From contig JAVBRK010000021.1 of NCBI GenBank assembly GCA_031548005.1, forward strand, positions 1-64,000: 64,000 bases of DNA, written 5' to 3'. The position numbers and the translations under genes are program-made. Each line of letters starts with the position of its first letter. Within the stretch, counting starts at the first letter, position 1. Positions 53,033-63,031 of the stretch are shown in pieces. This DNA is from BNXB01 sp031548005. GTDB lineage: Bacteria > Bacteroidota > Bacteroidia > Bacteroidales > Azobacteroidaceae. Below the pieces are notes generated by a model. The model was not told the origin of the DNA. It did no database searches and saw nothing but the letters and a program-made list of their open reading frames with translations.

Positions 53033-55237
53033 TTAGTACCGGCTGACCTGTTTAACACCTTTCACTGTTTTTATCTTTTTAATCAAATGATCCATTGCAT
53101 TGGTATTACTCAGCATAACCGTAATATTTCCCTGGAAAAGTCCGTCTGCCGAATCGATACTGATGGAACGGATCGACATTCCGCTTTCCTTGGAAATAAC
53201 GGAAGTGATATTAGTCACGATTCCAATATCATCGCGTCCTACCACCCGGAGCGTAACAGCATAATTAGACCCTGATTTACCGGACCAACGGGCTTTTACC
53301 ACCCGGTATCCAAAGCGGCTAAGCATTGCCGGAGCGTTCGGGCAGGTCATCCGGTGAATCTTGATTCCCTGGGAAGACACAAATCCAAAAATATCATCTC
53401 CATAAATCGGGTTACAGCACTTAGCTAATTTATATTCCACTCCGGTCAGGTTCTGGTCGATTACCAGCACATCTTCTTTGGCAGTCATTTCTTCGGCGGG
53501 AATCGTAGCATGATAATTCTCAATACTGCGTTCCGAATGCTCCAGGACTTCCTTTTCCCGCTTTTCAAGATCAAGGTACTGGTCGATTACGGTATTGGCC
53601 TCTAACTTCTCATTTGCAATATCCGCATAAAAGTCAGTAACATTTTTATATCCTTTTTTCCTGATCAGGCGCATCATAACGGCCTCATCCTCTTCAATTT
53701 TCCTGTTTTTAAAGCGTCTATGAAGAAGCTCTTTGGCAAACTCGGCTTGCTTGGCGGCCTGCTCTTTCAACGATTGCTTGATCTTGGTACGGGCTTTGGA
53801 AGTCACTGCAAAACTCAGCCAATCCCGCTTGGGCGTCTGATTAGGAGACGTCTGAACATCTACCAGGTCTCCATTGGAAAGCTTATGCTTGATCGTCACA
53901 TTTTTCCCATTGATCTTAGCAGATACACAGCGTGATCCCAACTTGGTATGAATGGCAAAGGCAAAATCGAGAACAGTCGCATTTTTAGGTAACCGGAACA
54001 AATCCCCTTTCGGGGTAAAAGCAAATATTTCTTCGTCGTACAGATCCAGTTTGAAATCCTGAATCAGATCAGAAGGAGGAGTATCTTTATTTTCCAGAAC
54101 TTCCCGGACCGTATCCAGCCACTCGTCCAGACCACTTTCGCCTTTAACTCCTTTATATTTCCAATGTGCTGCCAGGCCACGCTCGGCAATTTCATCCATC
54201 CGCCGGGTTCGTATCTGAACTTCCACCCAGCAGCCTTGCGGGCCCATTACCGTGGTATGAAGCGACTCATAACCGTTACTTTTAGGAATCGACAGCCAGT
54301 CTTTCATCCTCTTGGGATTTGGCTGGTAAAGATCGGTTACTACCGAATAAACCTGCCAGCATTCGGCTTTTTCCTTCTCCGGAGCTGTATCAAGTACAAC
54401 ACGGATAGCAAACAGGTCATAAATCGATTCAAAATCGATTCTCTGCTTCAATAACTTATTACTGATCGAATAAATCGACTTGGTACGGCCCTTAATATCG
54501 AACTTCAGACCGATATCCCGTAATCGCCTTTCCACAGGCTCGATAAATTCTTCAATATACTTATCACGCGAACGTTTGGTTTCGTTCAGTTTACGGGCAA
54601 TAAAATCATACATTTCCCGATTCTGTATCTTCAGAGAAAGATCCTCCAGTTCGGATTTTATTTGATATAATCCTAATTTGTGGGAAAGGGGTGCATAAAG
54701 GTAGGATGCCTCCGCTCCGATTTTAAGGCGATGCTCTTCACTCCTGATCTCTTTCGACCTCCTCATCAGATAAAGCCGGTCGGCAATCATAATCAGAATC
54801 ACCCGGACATCTTCGGCAAAAGAAATCAGCAATTTCCGGAAATTTTCAGTTTCAATAGCGGCATTCCGGATGTATAATTCGTGAGTTTTAATCAATCCCC
54901 GGATAATTCCATCGACATCCGGGCCAAAAGTTCTCTCTACTTCGTCATGACTTAGCCGGTTCTCCATCACCGGATTAAAAAGCAATACGGCAATAATGGA
55001 CGCCCGTTTCAATCCGATTTCTTCCGACACAATCAATGCCGTATCCAGGTTCCTCAGCCACAAATTAAAGCCGTACATATCCTGGAGCGAAGATCCTACT
55101 TCTACAGCACGATAAATACAGCGTTTCACGGCCACAACATCCGCCTTAGTAAGCGAGTCTCCGGCCGAACGCAATAACTTCCGGTACAAAGGAAGTAATT
55201 CCTGCTTTTCTTTTATTGAAAAAAAACTTCTTGTCAT
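53033..55237 (-). CDS. relA: RelA/SpoT family (p)ppGpp synthetase with a degenerate HD domain
   Basis: A 734-aa RelA/SpoT homologue. The N-terminal region aligns with the HD hydrolase domain, but the metal-binding HD pair is replaced (VLLFNPVMEN where active enzymes have ALLHDVVEDT), so ppGpp hydrolysis is probably lost. The synthetase domain is intact: GRTKSIYSI, YDLFAIRVVL, RMKDWLSIPKSNGYESLHT and VEVQIRTRRMDEIAERGLAAHWKYKG. A TGS domain (EIFAFTPKGDLFRLPKNATVLDFAFAIH) and a C-terminal ACT domain follow. The frame is open to 55348, but that start would lie across the divergent DUF4301 promoter; the ATG at 55237 (MTRSFFSIKEK) fits the family. A bifunctional SpoT is expected elsewhere. Confidence 0.93.
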   Translation of the reverse strand: MTRSFFSIKEKQELLPLYRKLLRSAGDSLTKADVVAVKRCIYRAVEVGSSLQDMYGFNLWLRNLDTALIVSEEIGLKRASIIAVLLFNPVMENRLSHDEVERTFGPDVDGIIRGLIKTHELYIRNAAIETENFRKLLISFAEDVRVILIMIADRLYLMRRSKEIRSEEHRLKIGAEASYLYAPLSHKLGLYQIKSELEDLSLKIQNREMYDFIARKLNETKRSRDKYIEEFIEPVERRLRDIGLKFDIKGRTKSIYSISNKLLKQRIDFESIYDLFAIRVVLDTAPEKEKAECWQVYSVVTDLYQPNPKRMKDWLSIPKSNGYESLHTTVMGPQGCWVEVQIRTRRMDEIAERGLAAHWKYKGVKGESGLDEWLDTVREVLENKDTPPSDLIQDFKLDLYDEEIFAFTPKGDLFRLPKNATVLDFAFAIHTKLGSRCVSAKINGKNVTIKHKLSNGDLVDVQTSPNQTPKRDWLSFAVTSKARTKIKQSLKEQAAKQAEFAKELLHRRFKNRKIEEDEAVMMRLIRKKGYKNVTDFYADIANEKLEANTVIDQYLDLEKREKEVLEHSERSIENYHATIPAEEMTAKEDVLVIDQNLTGVEYKLAKCCNPIYGDDIFGFVSSQGIKIHRMTCPNAPAMLSRFGYRVVKARWSGKSGSNYAVTLRVVGRDDIGIVTNITSVISKESGMSIRSISIDSADGLFQGNITVMLSNTNAMDHLIKKIKTVKGVKQVSRY

Positions 55238-55264
55238 TAGCGGTGTAAATTTACGAACAAATCG

Positions 55265-55295
55265 TTTGTTTTTAAAATAGTATTCTATAAATTTG
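55265..55295 (+). promoter_or_regulatory. Consensus promoter for the DUF4301 gene
   Basis: TTTG (55265-55268), a 19-base spacer and TAAATTTG (55288-55295) match the Bacteroides consensus. The ATG follows 28 bases later. Confidence 0.75.
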
Positions 55296-55323
55296 CCCAA
55301 AAGATAACTTTTATATATAAAAT

Positions 55324-56841
55324 ATGCTCCAGACTTCCGATTCATCACTGTTAAGCAAGAAAGGGATCAGTATATCACAGATGGAAGAACAACTCGACTA
55401 TTTCAGAAAAGGATTTCCTTATCTGACTATTGCCGCATCTGCTTCTATTCATAAAGGAATTATGAGAATCCCTGATCAGAATCAATCCGAATACCTGAAC
55501 GAATGGGATAATTACCGGGAACAAAACAAGAATATCCTGAAGTTTGTTCCGGCTTCGGGGGCTGCCAGCCGAATGTTCAAAGACCTTTTTGAGTTTTTGG
55601 ATGCTCCTTACAGTAAACCGGAAACTCCCTTTGAAAAAAACTTCTTCAATAACATTTCCCGTTTTGCATTTTTCAAAACACTGGAGCAAGCTTGCCTTAA
55701 AAATGAAAGGAAAAATATTAAAACTCTGATTGAAGAGGAAAAATATAAACTAATCATAGAAAATCTGCTACAGGATAAAGGGCTGAACTACGGATTTTTA
55801 CCCAAAGGGCTGATCGAGTTTCACAATTATCCCGAAGGCGCCCGTAAAGCTATCGAGGAGCATTTAGCCGAAGGCGCCATGTATGCAAGCAACAAAGCCG
55901 GGATGGTCAATCTTCATTTCACGGTATCTCCCGAGCATTCGGGTTTGTTCAGGGAGTTGATAAAAGAAAAGATCCCGGTGTATGAAAAACGTTTCGGTGT
56001 AAAATACAATATTGCTTTCAGCGAGCAAAAGCCATCTACAGATACCATTGCCGCAGACGAGCAAAATCAACCTTTCCGTGAAAATGGACAATTGGTATTC
56101 CGCCCGGGAGGGCACGGAGCTCTGATTGAAAATCTGAACGATATCCACGCCGATGTGGTATTTATTAAAAATATCGATAATGTAGTCCCCGATCATTTCA
56201 AATCGGCTACGGTGCAATATAAACGATTGATTGCCGGCGTACTGGTGCATTTGCAGCACAAGATATTCCGGTTTCTACACCTGATCGAATCCGGCAAATA
56301 CACCCACGACCAGTTGATGGAAATGTTGTATTTCCTCCAAAATGATTTGTGTATCAAAAATCCGGAAACAAAAGTACTGGAAGACGGAGAATTGGTACTC
56401 TATATCAAATCCAAGCTGAACCGTCCGTTACGGGTATGCGGTATGGTTAAGAATGAGGGTGAGCCTGGTGGCGGACCTTTTTTGACTCTCAACCCGGATG
56501 GAACTATTTCCCTCCAGATTCTGGAAAGCTCACAGGTCGACCTCACGGATCCGACCAAAAAAGAGTTATTCGATAAAGGAACTCATTTCAATCCGGTAGA
56601 CCTGGTATGCGCCCTGTGTAATCATCATGGCGAAAAATACGACCTGCCCCAATATGTCGATAAAAATACTGGATTCATCTCGAATAAATCGAAAAACGGC
56701 AAAACGCTGAAAGCGCTGGAATTACCCGGACTTTGGAATGGAGCTATGTCGGACTGGAACACGATATTCGTCGAAGTTCCGATCCAGACGTTCAATCCGG
56801 TTAAAACAATCAACGACCTGTTAAGGCCGGAACATCAATGA
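55324..56841 (+). CDS. DUF4301 family protein
   Basis: A 505-aa soluble protein of the DUF4301 family, found in Bacteroidota and of unknown function. The N-terminal part contains FVPASGAASRMFKDL, which resembles the G-x-G-S-R start of sugar nucleotidyltransferase folds, and later RPGGHGALIENLNDI and FIKNIDNVVPD, also typical of nucleotidyltransferase-like active sites. A sugar-phosphate nucleotidyltransferase-type activity is therefore plausible but unproven. The 3' end overlaps the convergent yifB gene by 7 bases. Confidence 0.82.
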   Translation: MLQTSDSSLLSKKGISISQMEEQLDYFRKGFPYLTIAASASIHKGIMRIPDQNQSEYLNEWDNYREQNKNILKFVPASGAASRMFKDLFEFLDAPYSKPETPFEKNFFNNISRFAFFKTLEQACLKNERKNIKTLIEEEKYKLIIENLLQDKGLNYGFLPKGLIEFHNYPEGARKAIEEHLAEGAMYASNKAGMVNLHFTVSPEHSGLFRELIKEKIPVYEKRFGVKYNIAFSEQKPSTDTIAADEQNQPFRENGQLVFRPGGHGALIENLNDIHADVVFIKNIDNVVPDHFKSATVQYKRLIAGVLVHLQHKIFRFLHLIESGKYTHDQLMEMLYFLQNDLCIKNPETKVLEDGELVLYIKSKLNRPLRVCGMVKNEGEPGGGPFLTLNPDGTISLQILESSQVDLTDPTKKELFDKGTHFNPVDLVCALCNHHGEKYDLPQYVDKNTGFISNKSKNGKTLKALELPGLWNGAMSDWNTIFVEVPIQTFNPVKTINDLLRPEHQ

Positions 56842-58379
56842 GCGTTTCCCCAGGTTTCCCGGTCGAGGCTCCTGTAGTTGATCGCTTCGCCCAGATGGTG
56901 CGGCCGGATACCGGGAGATTCTTCCAGATCGGCAATGGTACGCGCAACACGTAATATACGATCGTAAGCCCGGGCCGAAAGGTTTAATTTCTCCATGGCT
57001 ATTTTCAGGCGCTGCAACCCCACTTCGTCGGGCTGAGCATGCTTATAAAGCAACCGGGTGTGCATCTGGGCATTACAATAAATCCCGTTGTCCCCGGAAA
57101 ACCGGCGCTCCTGAATACTCCGGGCTTTAATCACCCGGTTGCGGATTACCTCGCTCGATTCGGTCGGACGAGTGTCGGAAATTTTTTCAAAAGGCACAGG
57201 AACAATTTCCACCTGAATATCAATCCGGTCAAGTAAAGGCCCTGATATTCTGTTCAGATATTTCTGAACCTGGAGCGGGCTACAAACACAGGCGCGGCCG
57301 GGATGATTGAAGTACCCGCAGGGACAAGGATTCATCGAAGCGATCAACATGAATCCCGCCGGATATTCAACCGAGAACTTCGCTCTCGAGATGGTGATCT
57401 TCCGGTCTTCCAACGGCTGACGCATCACCTCGAGCACCAATCTCGGAAATTCAGGCAATTCATCCAAGAACAAAACCCCATTGTGAGATAAACTGATTTC
57501 CCCGGGCTGAGGATACGATCCTCCTCCAACCATTGCCGCAGTCGATATAGAATGATGGGGACTACGGAACGGCCGGACAGCCATCAGGGAGCTGTTACTG
57601 GTTATCTTTCCTGCTACCGAATGGATCTTGGTCGTTTCCAGGCTTTCACTCAGGGTTAAAGGAGGAAGAATGGACGGGATTCTTTTGGCTAACATGGATT
57701 TACCGGCCCCGGGAGGTCCGACCAAAATCAGATTGTGCCCACCGGCGCAAGCCACTTCCATGGCCCGCTTCACATTTTCCTGGCCTTTAACATCCGAAAA
57801 ATCCCAATCGAACCGAGATTGATTGGCGTAGAAATTTTCCCGGACATCGATCCTCACCGGTTCAAACCCGGCTTCTTCATTAAAAAAACGAATTACCTGG
57901 GCGACAGTTTCCATCCCATACACCTCCAAACCTTCCACTACAGCCGCCTCCATTGCATTTTCACAGGGAAGAATAATCCCTTTAAATCCCGATTCCTTCG
58001 CTTTAATAGCAATCGGCAATGCTCCTTTTACCGGCTTGAGAATACCATCCAGAGACAACTCTCCCATCATCATATAATCGCCCACCTTACCGGTTTTAAT
58101 TTTCTCAGCTCCGGCAAGAATGCCGATGGCTAAAGGTAAATCGTACGATGATCCTTCTTTCCGGATATCTGCCGGAGCCATATTCACCAGGATCTGATTT
58201 CTGGGAAACCGGAAACCACAGACACTCAGCGCCGAAGTGATCCGTTCATGGGATTCCCTGACGCTCACATCCGGTAAACCGACCATAAAAAACCGGACCC
58301 CTTTTGAGCAATTCACCTCAATGGTAATGACAATGGCATTAACGCCCTGAAGGGCTGCCGCATAGACTTTTACTAACAT
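56835..58379 (-). CDS. yifB: YifB/ComM family magnesium chelatase-like AAA+ ATPase
   Basis: A 514-aa AAA+ protein. Order: N-terminal Lon-protease-like ChlI domain (about 1-170), AAA+ core with Walker A GPPGAGKS (221-228), Walker B GVLFLDELPEF, and the C-terminal Mg-chelatase-type lid domain. A cysteine group CPCGYFNHPGRACVC lies after the sensor region, as in homologues. ComM, the studied member, is a hexameric helicase that helps branch migration of incoming DNA in natural transformation. Length is normal. Confidence 0.94.
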   Translation of the reverse strand: MLVKVYAAALQGVNAIVITIEVNCSKGVRFFMVGLPDVSVRESHERITSALSVCGFRFPRNQILVNMAPADIRKEGSSYDLPLAIGILAGAEKIKTGKVGDYMMMGELSLDGILKPVKGALPIAIKAKESGFKGIILPCENAMEAAVVEGLEVYGMETVAQVIRFFNEEAGFEPVRIDVRENFYANQSRFDWDFSDVKGQENVKRAMEVACAGGHNLILVGPPGAGKSMLAKRIPSILPPLTLSESLETTKIHSVAGKITSNSSLMAVRPFRSPHHSISTAAMVGGGSYPQPGEISLSHNGVLFLDELPEFPRLVLEVMRQPLEDRKITISRAKFSVEYPAGFMLIASMNPCPCGYFNHPGRACVCSPLQVQKYLNRISGPLLDRIDIQVEIVPVPFEKISDTRPTESSEVIRNRVIKARSIQERRFSGDNGIYCNAQMHTRLLYKHAQPDEVGLQRLKIAMEKLNLSARAYDRILRVARTIADLEESPGIRPHHLGEAINYRSLDRETWGNAH

Positions 58380-58465
58380 AAAAATTAAGATCTTGGATAT
58401 AAAATTTTGGTTAAACCTGTTATTCCATCGGAAAAGCCGGGAGTCTAAGATTATACCTCTCCCTT

Positions 58466-59569
58466 TCAGTTCCGGATGATTGTTCGAATACTGTCGGCCG
58501 ATAAATTGCGTCCGACAATGATACTTTCCTTATCGATCAATATATTGAATGGAATTTCAGTAACATTATATAACTTTACCATTTCAGAACTCCATCCATG
58601 AGTGTCTACCACCTGTCGCCAATTCAACTTCTGAGATTTTACGACATCCATCCAGGCAGCGCTGTCTCCATCTAAGGAAATGGTTAAAATTTCCAATTTC
58701 TGACGGTCGGTATCTTTATACAACCCGACCAATTCCAGATTTTCCTGCTCACACATCTCACACCAGGATGCAGCAAAATTCAGCACAAAATATTTTCCTT
58801 TGTACGAACTGAGTTTTATAGTATCTCCATCAATATCAAGCACCTTAAAATCAGGAGATACCCCACCGGGGAGAGTCTGAGAAAGCCGCTGATTAATTTC
58901 AACCAGCCGGTCGTACATGGGATTCCTGAGCGCTTCTCCCGAAAGTTTCTGAAGATTTTCTTTTATCACATCCGGATTAGACATATCCAGAAGATAATCC
59001 TGAAACAACACTAAACTTGCTATAGATGAAGGGTTTTCAGAAATAAACTCTTCTACCTTTTTTCTCAACTGATGATCTACATTTGAAATCTTGGATTCAA
59101 ATTCGAGCTGCCTCGTACTTGAGTTTATACTGTCTTTCTGGTGAATATAAGAAGAATGCAGATCCGTTAAATCCCTTTTTTCAGTTAAAAGAGACTTATT
59201 CTGCAACCGGAACTCCGATAAAAGATCATTGACTTCACCACCCTTCGCAACGATCATTTCGGGATATTTGGCATCTCCTCCTATATTTATTTTGTCCTTA
59301 TCTCCTAACCAGACTGTAGCCCAAACGCCGCCGTTTTCCATATAAACTTTAACGGAAGACCCCGACCGGGCAGCAAAGGAATAAGAAAACCTCCCGTCTT
59401 TGCCGGCCTGGATCGTATCGACGTTTAGTTCACCCGGTTGTCCTTCTCTCACAAAATACAACAACGGGCTGCTCAATCCTGATATTCTGCCCTCGATAAC
59501 ATACCCGTCCTGGCGTTTACAGGAGAAAAAGAACAGAATAATTAATATTATGTAAACAAATTGTTTCAT
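58466..59569 (-). CDS. TlpA-like thiol:disulfide lipoprotein with a DUF4369-type N-terminal domain
   Basis: A 367-aa lipoprotein (lipobox FFSC, Cys17). The N-terminal beta domain (about 20-110) looks like DUF4369, followed by a helical linker (about 115-230) and a thioredoxin-like domain (about 236-367) with the active site WCEMC (Cys270, Cys273) and a cis-Pro region (TEIPFNILID). Such proteins act as periplasmic or surface thiol oxidoreductases in Bacteroidota; substrates are unknown. It stands 86 bases after yifB starts and is a likely single gene. Confidence 0.9.
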   Translation of the reverse strand: MKQFVYIILIILFFFSCKRQDGYVIEGRISGLSSPLLYFVREGQPGELNVDTIQAGKDGRFSYSFAARSGSSVKVYMENGGVWATVWLGDKDKINIGGDAKYPEMIVAKGGEVNDLLSEFRLQNKSLLTEKRDLTDLHSSYIHQKDSINSSTRQLEFESKISNVDHQLRKKVEEFISENPSSIASLVLFQDYLLDMSNPDVIKENLQKLSGEALRNPMYDRLVEINQRLSQTLPGGVSPDFKVLDIDGDTIKLSSYKGKYFVLNFAASWCEMCEQENLELVGLYKDTDRQKLEILTISLDGDSAAWMDVVKSQKLNWRQVVDTHGWSSEMVKLYNVTEIPFNILIDKESIIVGRNLSADSIRTIIRN

Positions 59570-59654
59570 CTTTTTGCTTTTTTTAAAAACAATTGTAACA
59601 TTTAAAGCAGTAAAGGTAAAACAATCTTTTTAATAAATAATAACATTTTTATTA

Positions 59655-61718
59655 TTATTTTTCAATTCTCACCCGGGCATCGACGGCAATAATTCCATTT
59701 TCGGTTGCCAGAAGAGGATTTATATCCAGCTCTTTTATCTCGGTTGCAAAACGCAACAGGGCAGACAACCGGACAATAATCTCAGCAAACCGGTGCTCGT
59801 CGATTCCTTTTTGTCCACGAGCCCCCTGAAATACTTTATACCCCCTTAATGAACGAATCATGGAAAGGGCTTCTTCTGTTGCCAGCGGAGCAAGTCCGGA
59901 AGCTATATCTTTAAAAATTTCCACGAAAATTCCCCCCAGGCCGCAAAGCACAATATGCCCGAATTTTTCTTCATATTTCGACCCGATAAAGAGCTCTGTA
60001 CCTTTTAGCATCGGTTGTATCATCACCGCCCTTGCATCCGGAATATTCATCAGGCGCTCGAACTCGATCGCCAGGTGTTCTTCTGAACGGATATTCAAAA
60101 CCACGCCTCCTATATCTGATTTATGAACTGGGCCTACACACTTGGCAACTACAGGGAAACGGACTTTATGTGCAAACTCACAGACTTCAGACCATTGATC
60201 CGACACCAACTCCGGAACAAACGGAATTCCGGCTGCAGCAAACAATTCCTGAACATAATGCGGTTCGATGTAACCGGACCCGGGAATTCCATCGATGGTT
60301 CTGCGTATTTTGGGAATATCGACTCCTTTCAGCATCAGGTTATTTTCAAGGGGGTAAGGCGTTTTTACAATCTTGGTCAAAGCGTTGGCTAACCCGACTT
60401 CATCGCTGAAATTAACATGACCTTTCTTTATAAAGAAATCGGTTTCGTCCCAGGCTGTAGTGACTGAAGGCAGGATCGGAAATATGGGTTTCAGGCAGGT
60501 CAACATTTTTTGGTCGAGCACATCGTATGCTTCATAAACCCGTGTCAATCCGGGACTTCCGAAAATAACTGCAATGCCATCCACATTCTCAAATTTCTGG
60601 TCACAGTAATCGATAGCAATACTCAAATGCTCCGGCCCTCCGGTTCCAAGAATATCGATCGGATTACTGATTGCTGTTCCTGGAAGTAAGTGTTTCTTCA
60701 GTTCTTCTGCTTCAGGAGTTCCGGATAATTTAGGGATATCCATTCCCCCTTTCGACAGGGCATCGGTCAGAATTACAGCAGGGCCTCCTGCATGTGTGAC
60801 AATAGCAATATTTTTTCCTTTCAGCTCTTTCAGTGTAAATACGGCAGCCACAGTAGCCAATTCTTCCCTGCTGAAGCAGCGAACCACTCCGGCTTTACGG
60901 AAAAGGGCCTCGACCGCGAGATCCGGATTGGCCATAGCGCCGGTATGCGAAGAGGCGGCTCGGCTACCCGATTCGGAACTACCCGACTTGATCGCAGCAA
61001 TACGGCATCCTTTACGGATGAGGGAAGTTGTATGCTCTAATAATTTATCCGGATCCTTGATGCTTTCAATATATAACAGCTTAATTTTAGGATCGGTTTC
61101 GGGATTGAAATTATTATCCATGTATTCCAACACATCTTCTACTGTAATCTGCGCGCCGTTTCCGATCGACCAGACCGAATTAAAACGAAGTCCCATCCGC
61201 ATGGAAGACTCGATAATGAATAAGGCCGTACCTCCGGAGCTGGATATCATATCGACTCCCGCCGGATCCATTTCAGGAATGGGCAATGTAAACAAACTAT
61301 GATGATACCGGTTGAGCATTCCAATACAATTGGGACCGATCAGGCTGGCTCCGGCATCATTGATCACCCTTACAATTTTTTTTTCCAGCTCCCCTCCTTC
61401 TTCGGTTTCTTCCCCGAATCCGGCAGTAAACATGATAAATGCTTTGACGCCTTTCTTCTGGGCCAATACTGTAATTGTTTCCAGACAGGCCGAAGCAGGA
61501 ATGGCAATAATCGCCAAATCTGTCTGAGGGATTTTGGATACGTTGGGATAGCATTTAAGGCCTTGAACCTCTTTCTCTTTTGGATTTACGACGTACAGCT
61601 CTCCCGCAAATTTTCCGTTGATAAGATTCCGGACACAGTTTCCTCCAGGCTTGGATGTTGTATTCGATCCCCCGACAACTACAATGCTTTTCGGATTGAC
61701 CAGCTCTTTGTTTATCAT
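59655..61718 (-). CDS. ADP-forming acetate/acyl-CoA synthetase (alpha-beta fusion)
   Basis: A 687-aa enzyme that converts acyl-CoA, ADP and phosphate to acid, CoA and ATP, giving substrate-level ATP during fermentation. Order: CoA-binding Rossmann domain (about 7-130), succinyl-CoA-ligase-like domain(s) with the phospho-His loop SSHTGAMA (about 259-266), and a C-terminal ATP-grasp (about 470-685, with VVAKCVGPVHKSDIGGV and ELDINPLLA). Alpha and beta parts are fused in one chain, as in many archaeal and bacterial ACDs. The preferred acyl substrate cannot be read from the sequence. Confidence 0.92.
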   Translation of the reverse strand: MINKELVNPKSIVVVGGSNTTSKPGGNCVRNLINGKFAGELYVVNPKEKEVQGLKCYPNVSKIPQTDLAIIAIPASACLETITVLAQKKGVKAFIMFTAGFGEETEEGGELEKKIVRVINDAGASLIGPNCIGMLNRYHHSLFTLPIPEMDPAGVDMISSSGGTALFIIESSMRMGLRFNSVWSIGNGAQITVEDVLEYMDNNFNPETDPKIKLLYIESIKDPDKLLEHTTSLIRKGCRIAAIKSGSSESGSRAASSHTGAMANPDLAVEALFRKAGVVRCFSREELATVAAVFTLKELKGKNIAIVTHAGGPAVILTDALSKGGMDIPKLSGTPEAEELKKHLLPGTAISNPIDILGTGGPEHLSIAIDYCDQKFENVDGIAVIFGSPGLTRVYEAYDVLDQKMLTCLKPIFPILPSVTTAWDETDFFIKKGHVNFSDEVGLANALTKIVKTPYPLENNLMLKGVDIPKIRRTIDGIPGSGYIEPHYVQELFAAAGIPFVPELVSDQWSEVCEFAHKVRFPVVAKCVGPVHKSDIGGVVLNIRSEEHLAIEFERLMNIPDARAVMIQPMLKGTELFIGSKYEEKFGHIVLCGLGGIFVEIFKDIASGLAPLATEEALSMIRSLRGYKVFQGARGQKGIDEHRFAEIIVRLSALLRFATEIKELDINPLLATENGIIAVDARVRIEK

Positions 61719-61751
61719 GCTATTTTAAATTTAAGTTATTTTATTTTTCTA

Positions 61752-61759
61752 CAAAAATA
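61752..61759 (-). promoter_or_regulatory. -7 promoter box for the acyl-CoA synthetase gene
   Basis: Minus-strand TATTTTTG matches TAnnTTTG, 33 bases upstream of the ATG at 61718. No -33 TTG at the right spacing. Confidence 0.4.
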
Positions 61760-61879
61760 CGTAAAAAAGCAGATAAAATAGCTTTTACAAAAATTTAAAT
61801 TAGTGCCCAAAATCTGAAATTTTCATAAAAATCTTATTTTTAGTCCGGTTCAAGGGCCGGATATATTAAAGAAAAGCTA

Positions 61880-61887
61880 TACCTTTG
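61880..61887 (+). promoter_or_regulatory. -7 promoter box for the tyrosine phosphatase gene
   Basis: TACCTTTG, 28 bases before the ATG at 61916. No -33 match. Confidence 0.5.
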
Positions 61888-61915
61888 TGATAAGAAGCAT
61901 TTCACGTATTGAAGT

Positions 61916-62986
61916 ATGCCCCGTAAATTAATATTGTTTTTAACCCTGAGCCTGCCGGTTTTATGCGCCTGTAACCAAAACAGGCCAGAGATACGGGCTG
62001 CCTGTGAACAGGATGCTACCGGGAACTACCTGATTAAATGGGAGACTTTTCCTCCGATGGAAGGAATTGTCAAAATCCACGAGTCGGTACATCCCGACTC
62101 ATTCAATCTACAATCACCTATTGCAGAGCAGGATATAAAAACAAGATTCAAGAAAGTGCCCTCCATGGAAGCTTCGCGCAGATTTTATTTCAATCTTGTT
62201 TTCAATAAAAAATATTCGACCATAACCGCTGAAAGGATCATTCCGACCGAGGGGATCTATAATCTGAGGGACGTCGGAGGATATTATAACCGGGATAAGC
62301 ATCAAACCCAATGGGGTATGCTGTACCGCTCCAGTTCAATGTCTAATGCCACAAAAAAAGACACTGAAACTCTGAATAATCTGGGCATCAAAACATTGAT
62401 CGACCTGAGAACTGAAGACGAAACCTATAATTATCCGCCCAAATACCAGGCCCAACAAATATTCAATCTGCCACTTCAGAATATCAATCCTTTTAAATTT
62501 ATAAATATCATCGTATCGGAAGAAATGAAAAAGGGAGATGTGCTGGTAAAGCTACAGGACATTAAAATGGAGTTACTTCATCGCAATACGGCCCAATTTA
62601 TTAAGATATTCGATATTCTGCTGAATGAAGATAACTATCCTACTGTGATTTATTGTTCCCTTGGCAAGGATCGCACAGGAATTGTTATTTCCTTGATTCT
62701 CTCGGCGCTGAATGTCCCTTATGAACAAATCCTACAGGACTACATGCTGTCGAACACTCAGATCCGGTTCAAGAGCTTAGTCCCAAATGCCGAGCAATAT
62801 TCCCCTGAGGTGCAAGAGGCGCTGACAACTCTTTTCAGCACCCACGAGCAGGTGCTCAATTACCTTTTCGATCAGATTGACAAGGAATATGGCTCTTTAA
62901 ACAATTACTTGGAAAAAGAACTTAAGCTGACGCCTAAAAAACGGGAAAAATTGAAAAGTTTATTGCTTTATACCGAACTGGAATAA
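61916..62986 (+). CDS. Lipoprotein tyrosine phosphatase (Y_phosphatase3 family)
   Basis: A 356-aa predicted lipoprotein (signal peptide with lipobox LCAC, Cys19). An N-terminal beta region of about 95 residues precedes a phosphatase domain with the family motif NLRDVGGYYN (about 117-126) and the catalytic P-loop CSLGKDRTG (Cys247, Arg253 in a CX5R motif). Members of this group act on phosphotyrosine or phosphoinositides. A lipid anchor and periplasmic or surface location make the natural substrate unclear. Confidence 0.9.
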   Translation: MPRKLILFLTLSLPVLCACNQNRPEIRAACEQDATGNYLIKWETFPPMEGIVKIHESVHPDSFNLQSPIAEQDIKTRFKKVPSMEASRRFYFNLVFNKKYSTITAERIIPTEGIYNLRDVGGYYNRDKHQTQWGMLYRSSSMSNATKKDTETLNNLGIKTLIDLRTEDETYNYPPKYQAQQIFNLPLQNINPFKFINIIVSEEMKKGDVLVKLQDIKMELLHRNTAQFIKIFDILLNEDNYPTVIYCSLGKDRTGIVISLILSALNVPYEQILQDYMLSNTQIRFKSLVPNAEQYSPEVQEALTTLFSTHEQVLNYLFDQIDKEYGSLNNYLEKELKLTPKKREKLKSLLLYTELE

Positions 62987-62994
62987 AAAAAACT

Positions 62995-63002
62995 TACCTT
63001 TG
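62995..63002 (+). promoter_or_regulatory. -7 promoter box for the DEAD-box helicase gene
   Basis: TACCTTTG, 29 bases before the TTG start at 63032 and 8 bases after the phosphatase stop codon. It supports independent transcription of the helicase gene. Confidence 0.5.
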
Positions 63003-63031
63003 CACCGGTTTTATAAAATAAAAATTTCCGA

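Noticed and set aside
55238..55348. Longer start for the RelA-like protein at 55348
   Set aside because: The extra residues are unlike RelA N-termini and would span the divergent DUF4301 promoter and start.
61842..61859. Small hairpin TCCGG/CCGGA upstream of the phosphatase gene
   Set aside because: The stem is only five pairs with no T run after it, and no gene end lies close enough to call it a terminator.
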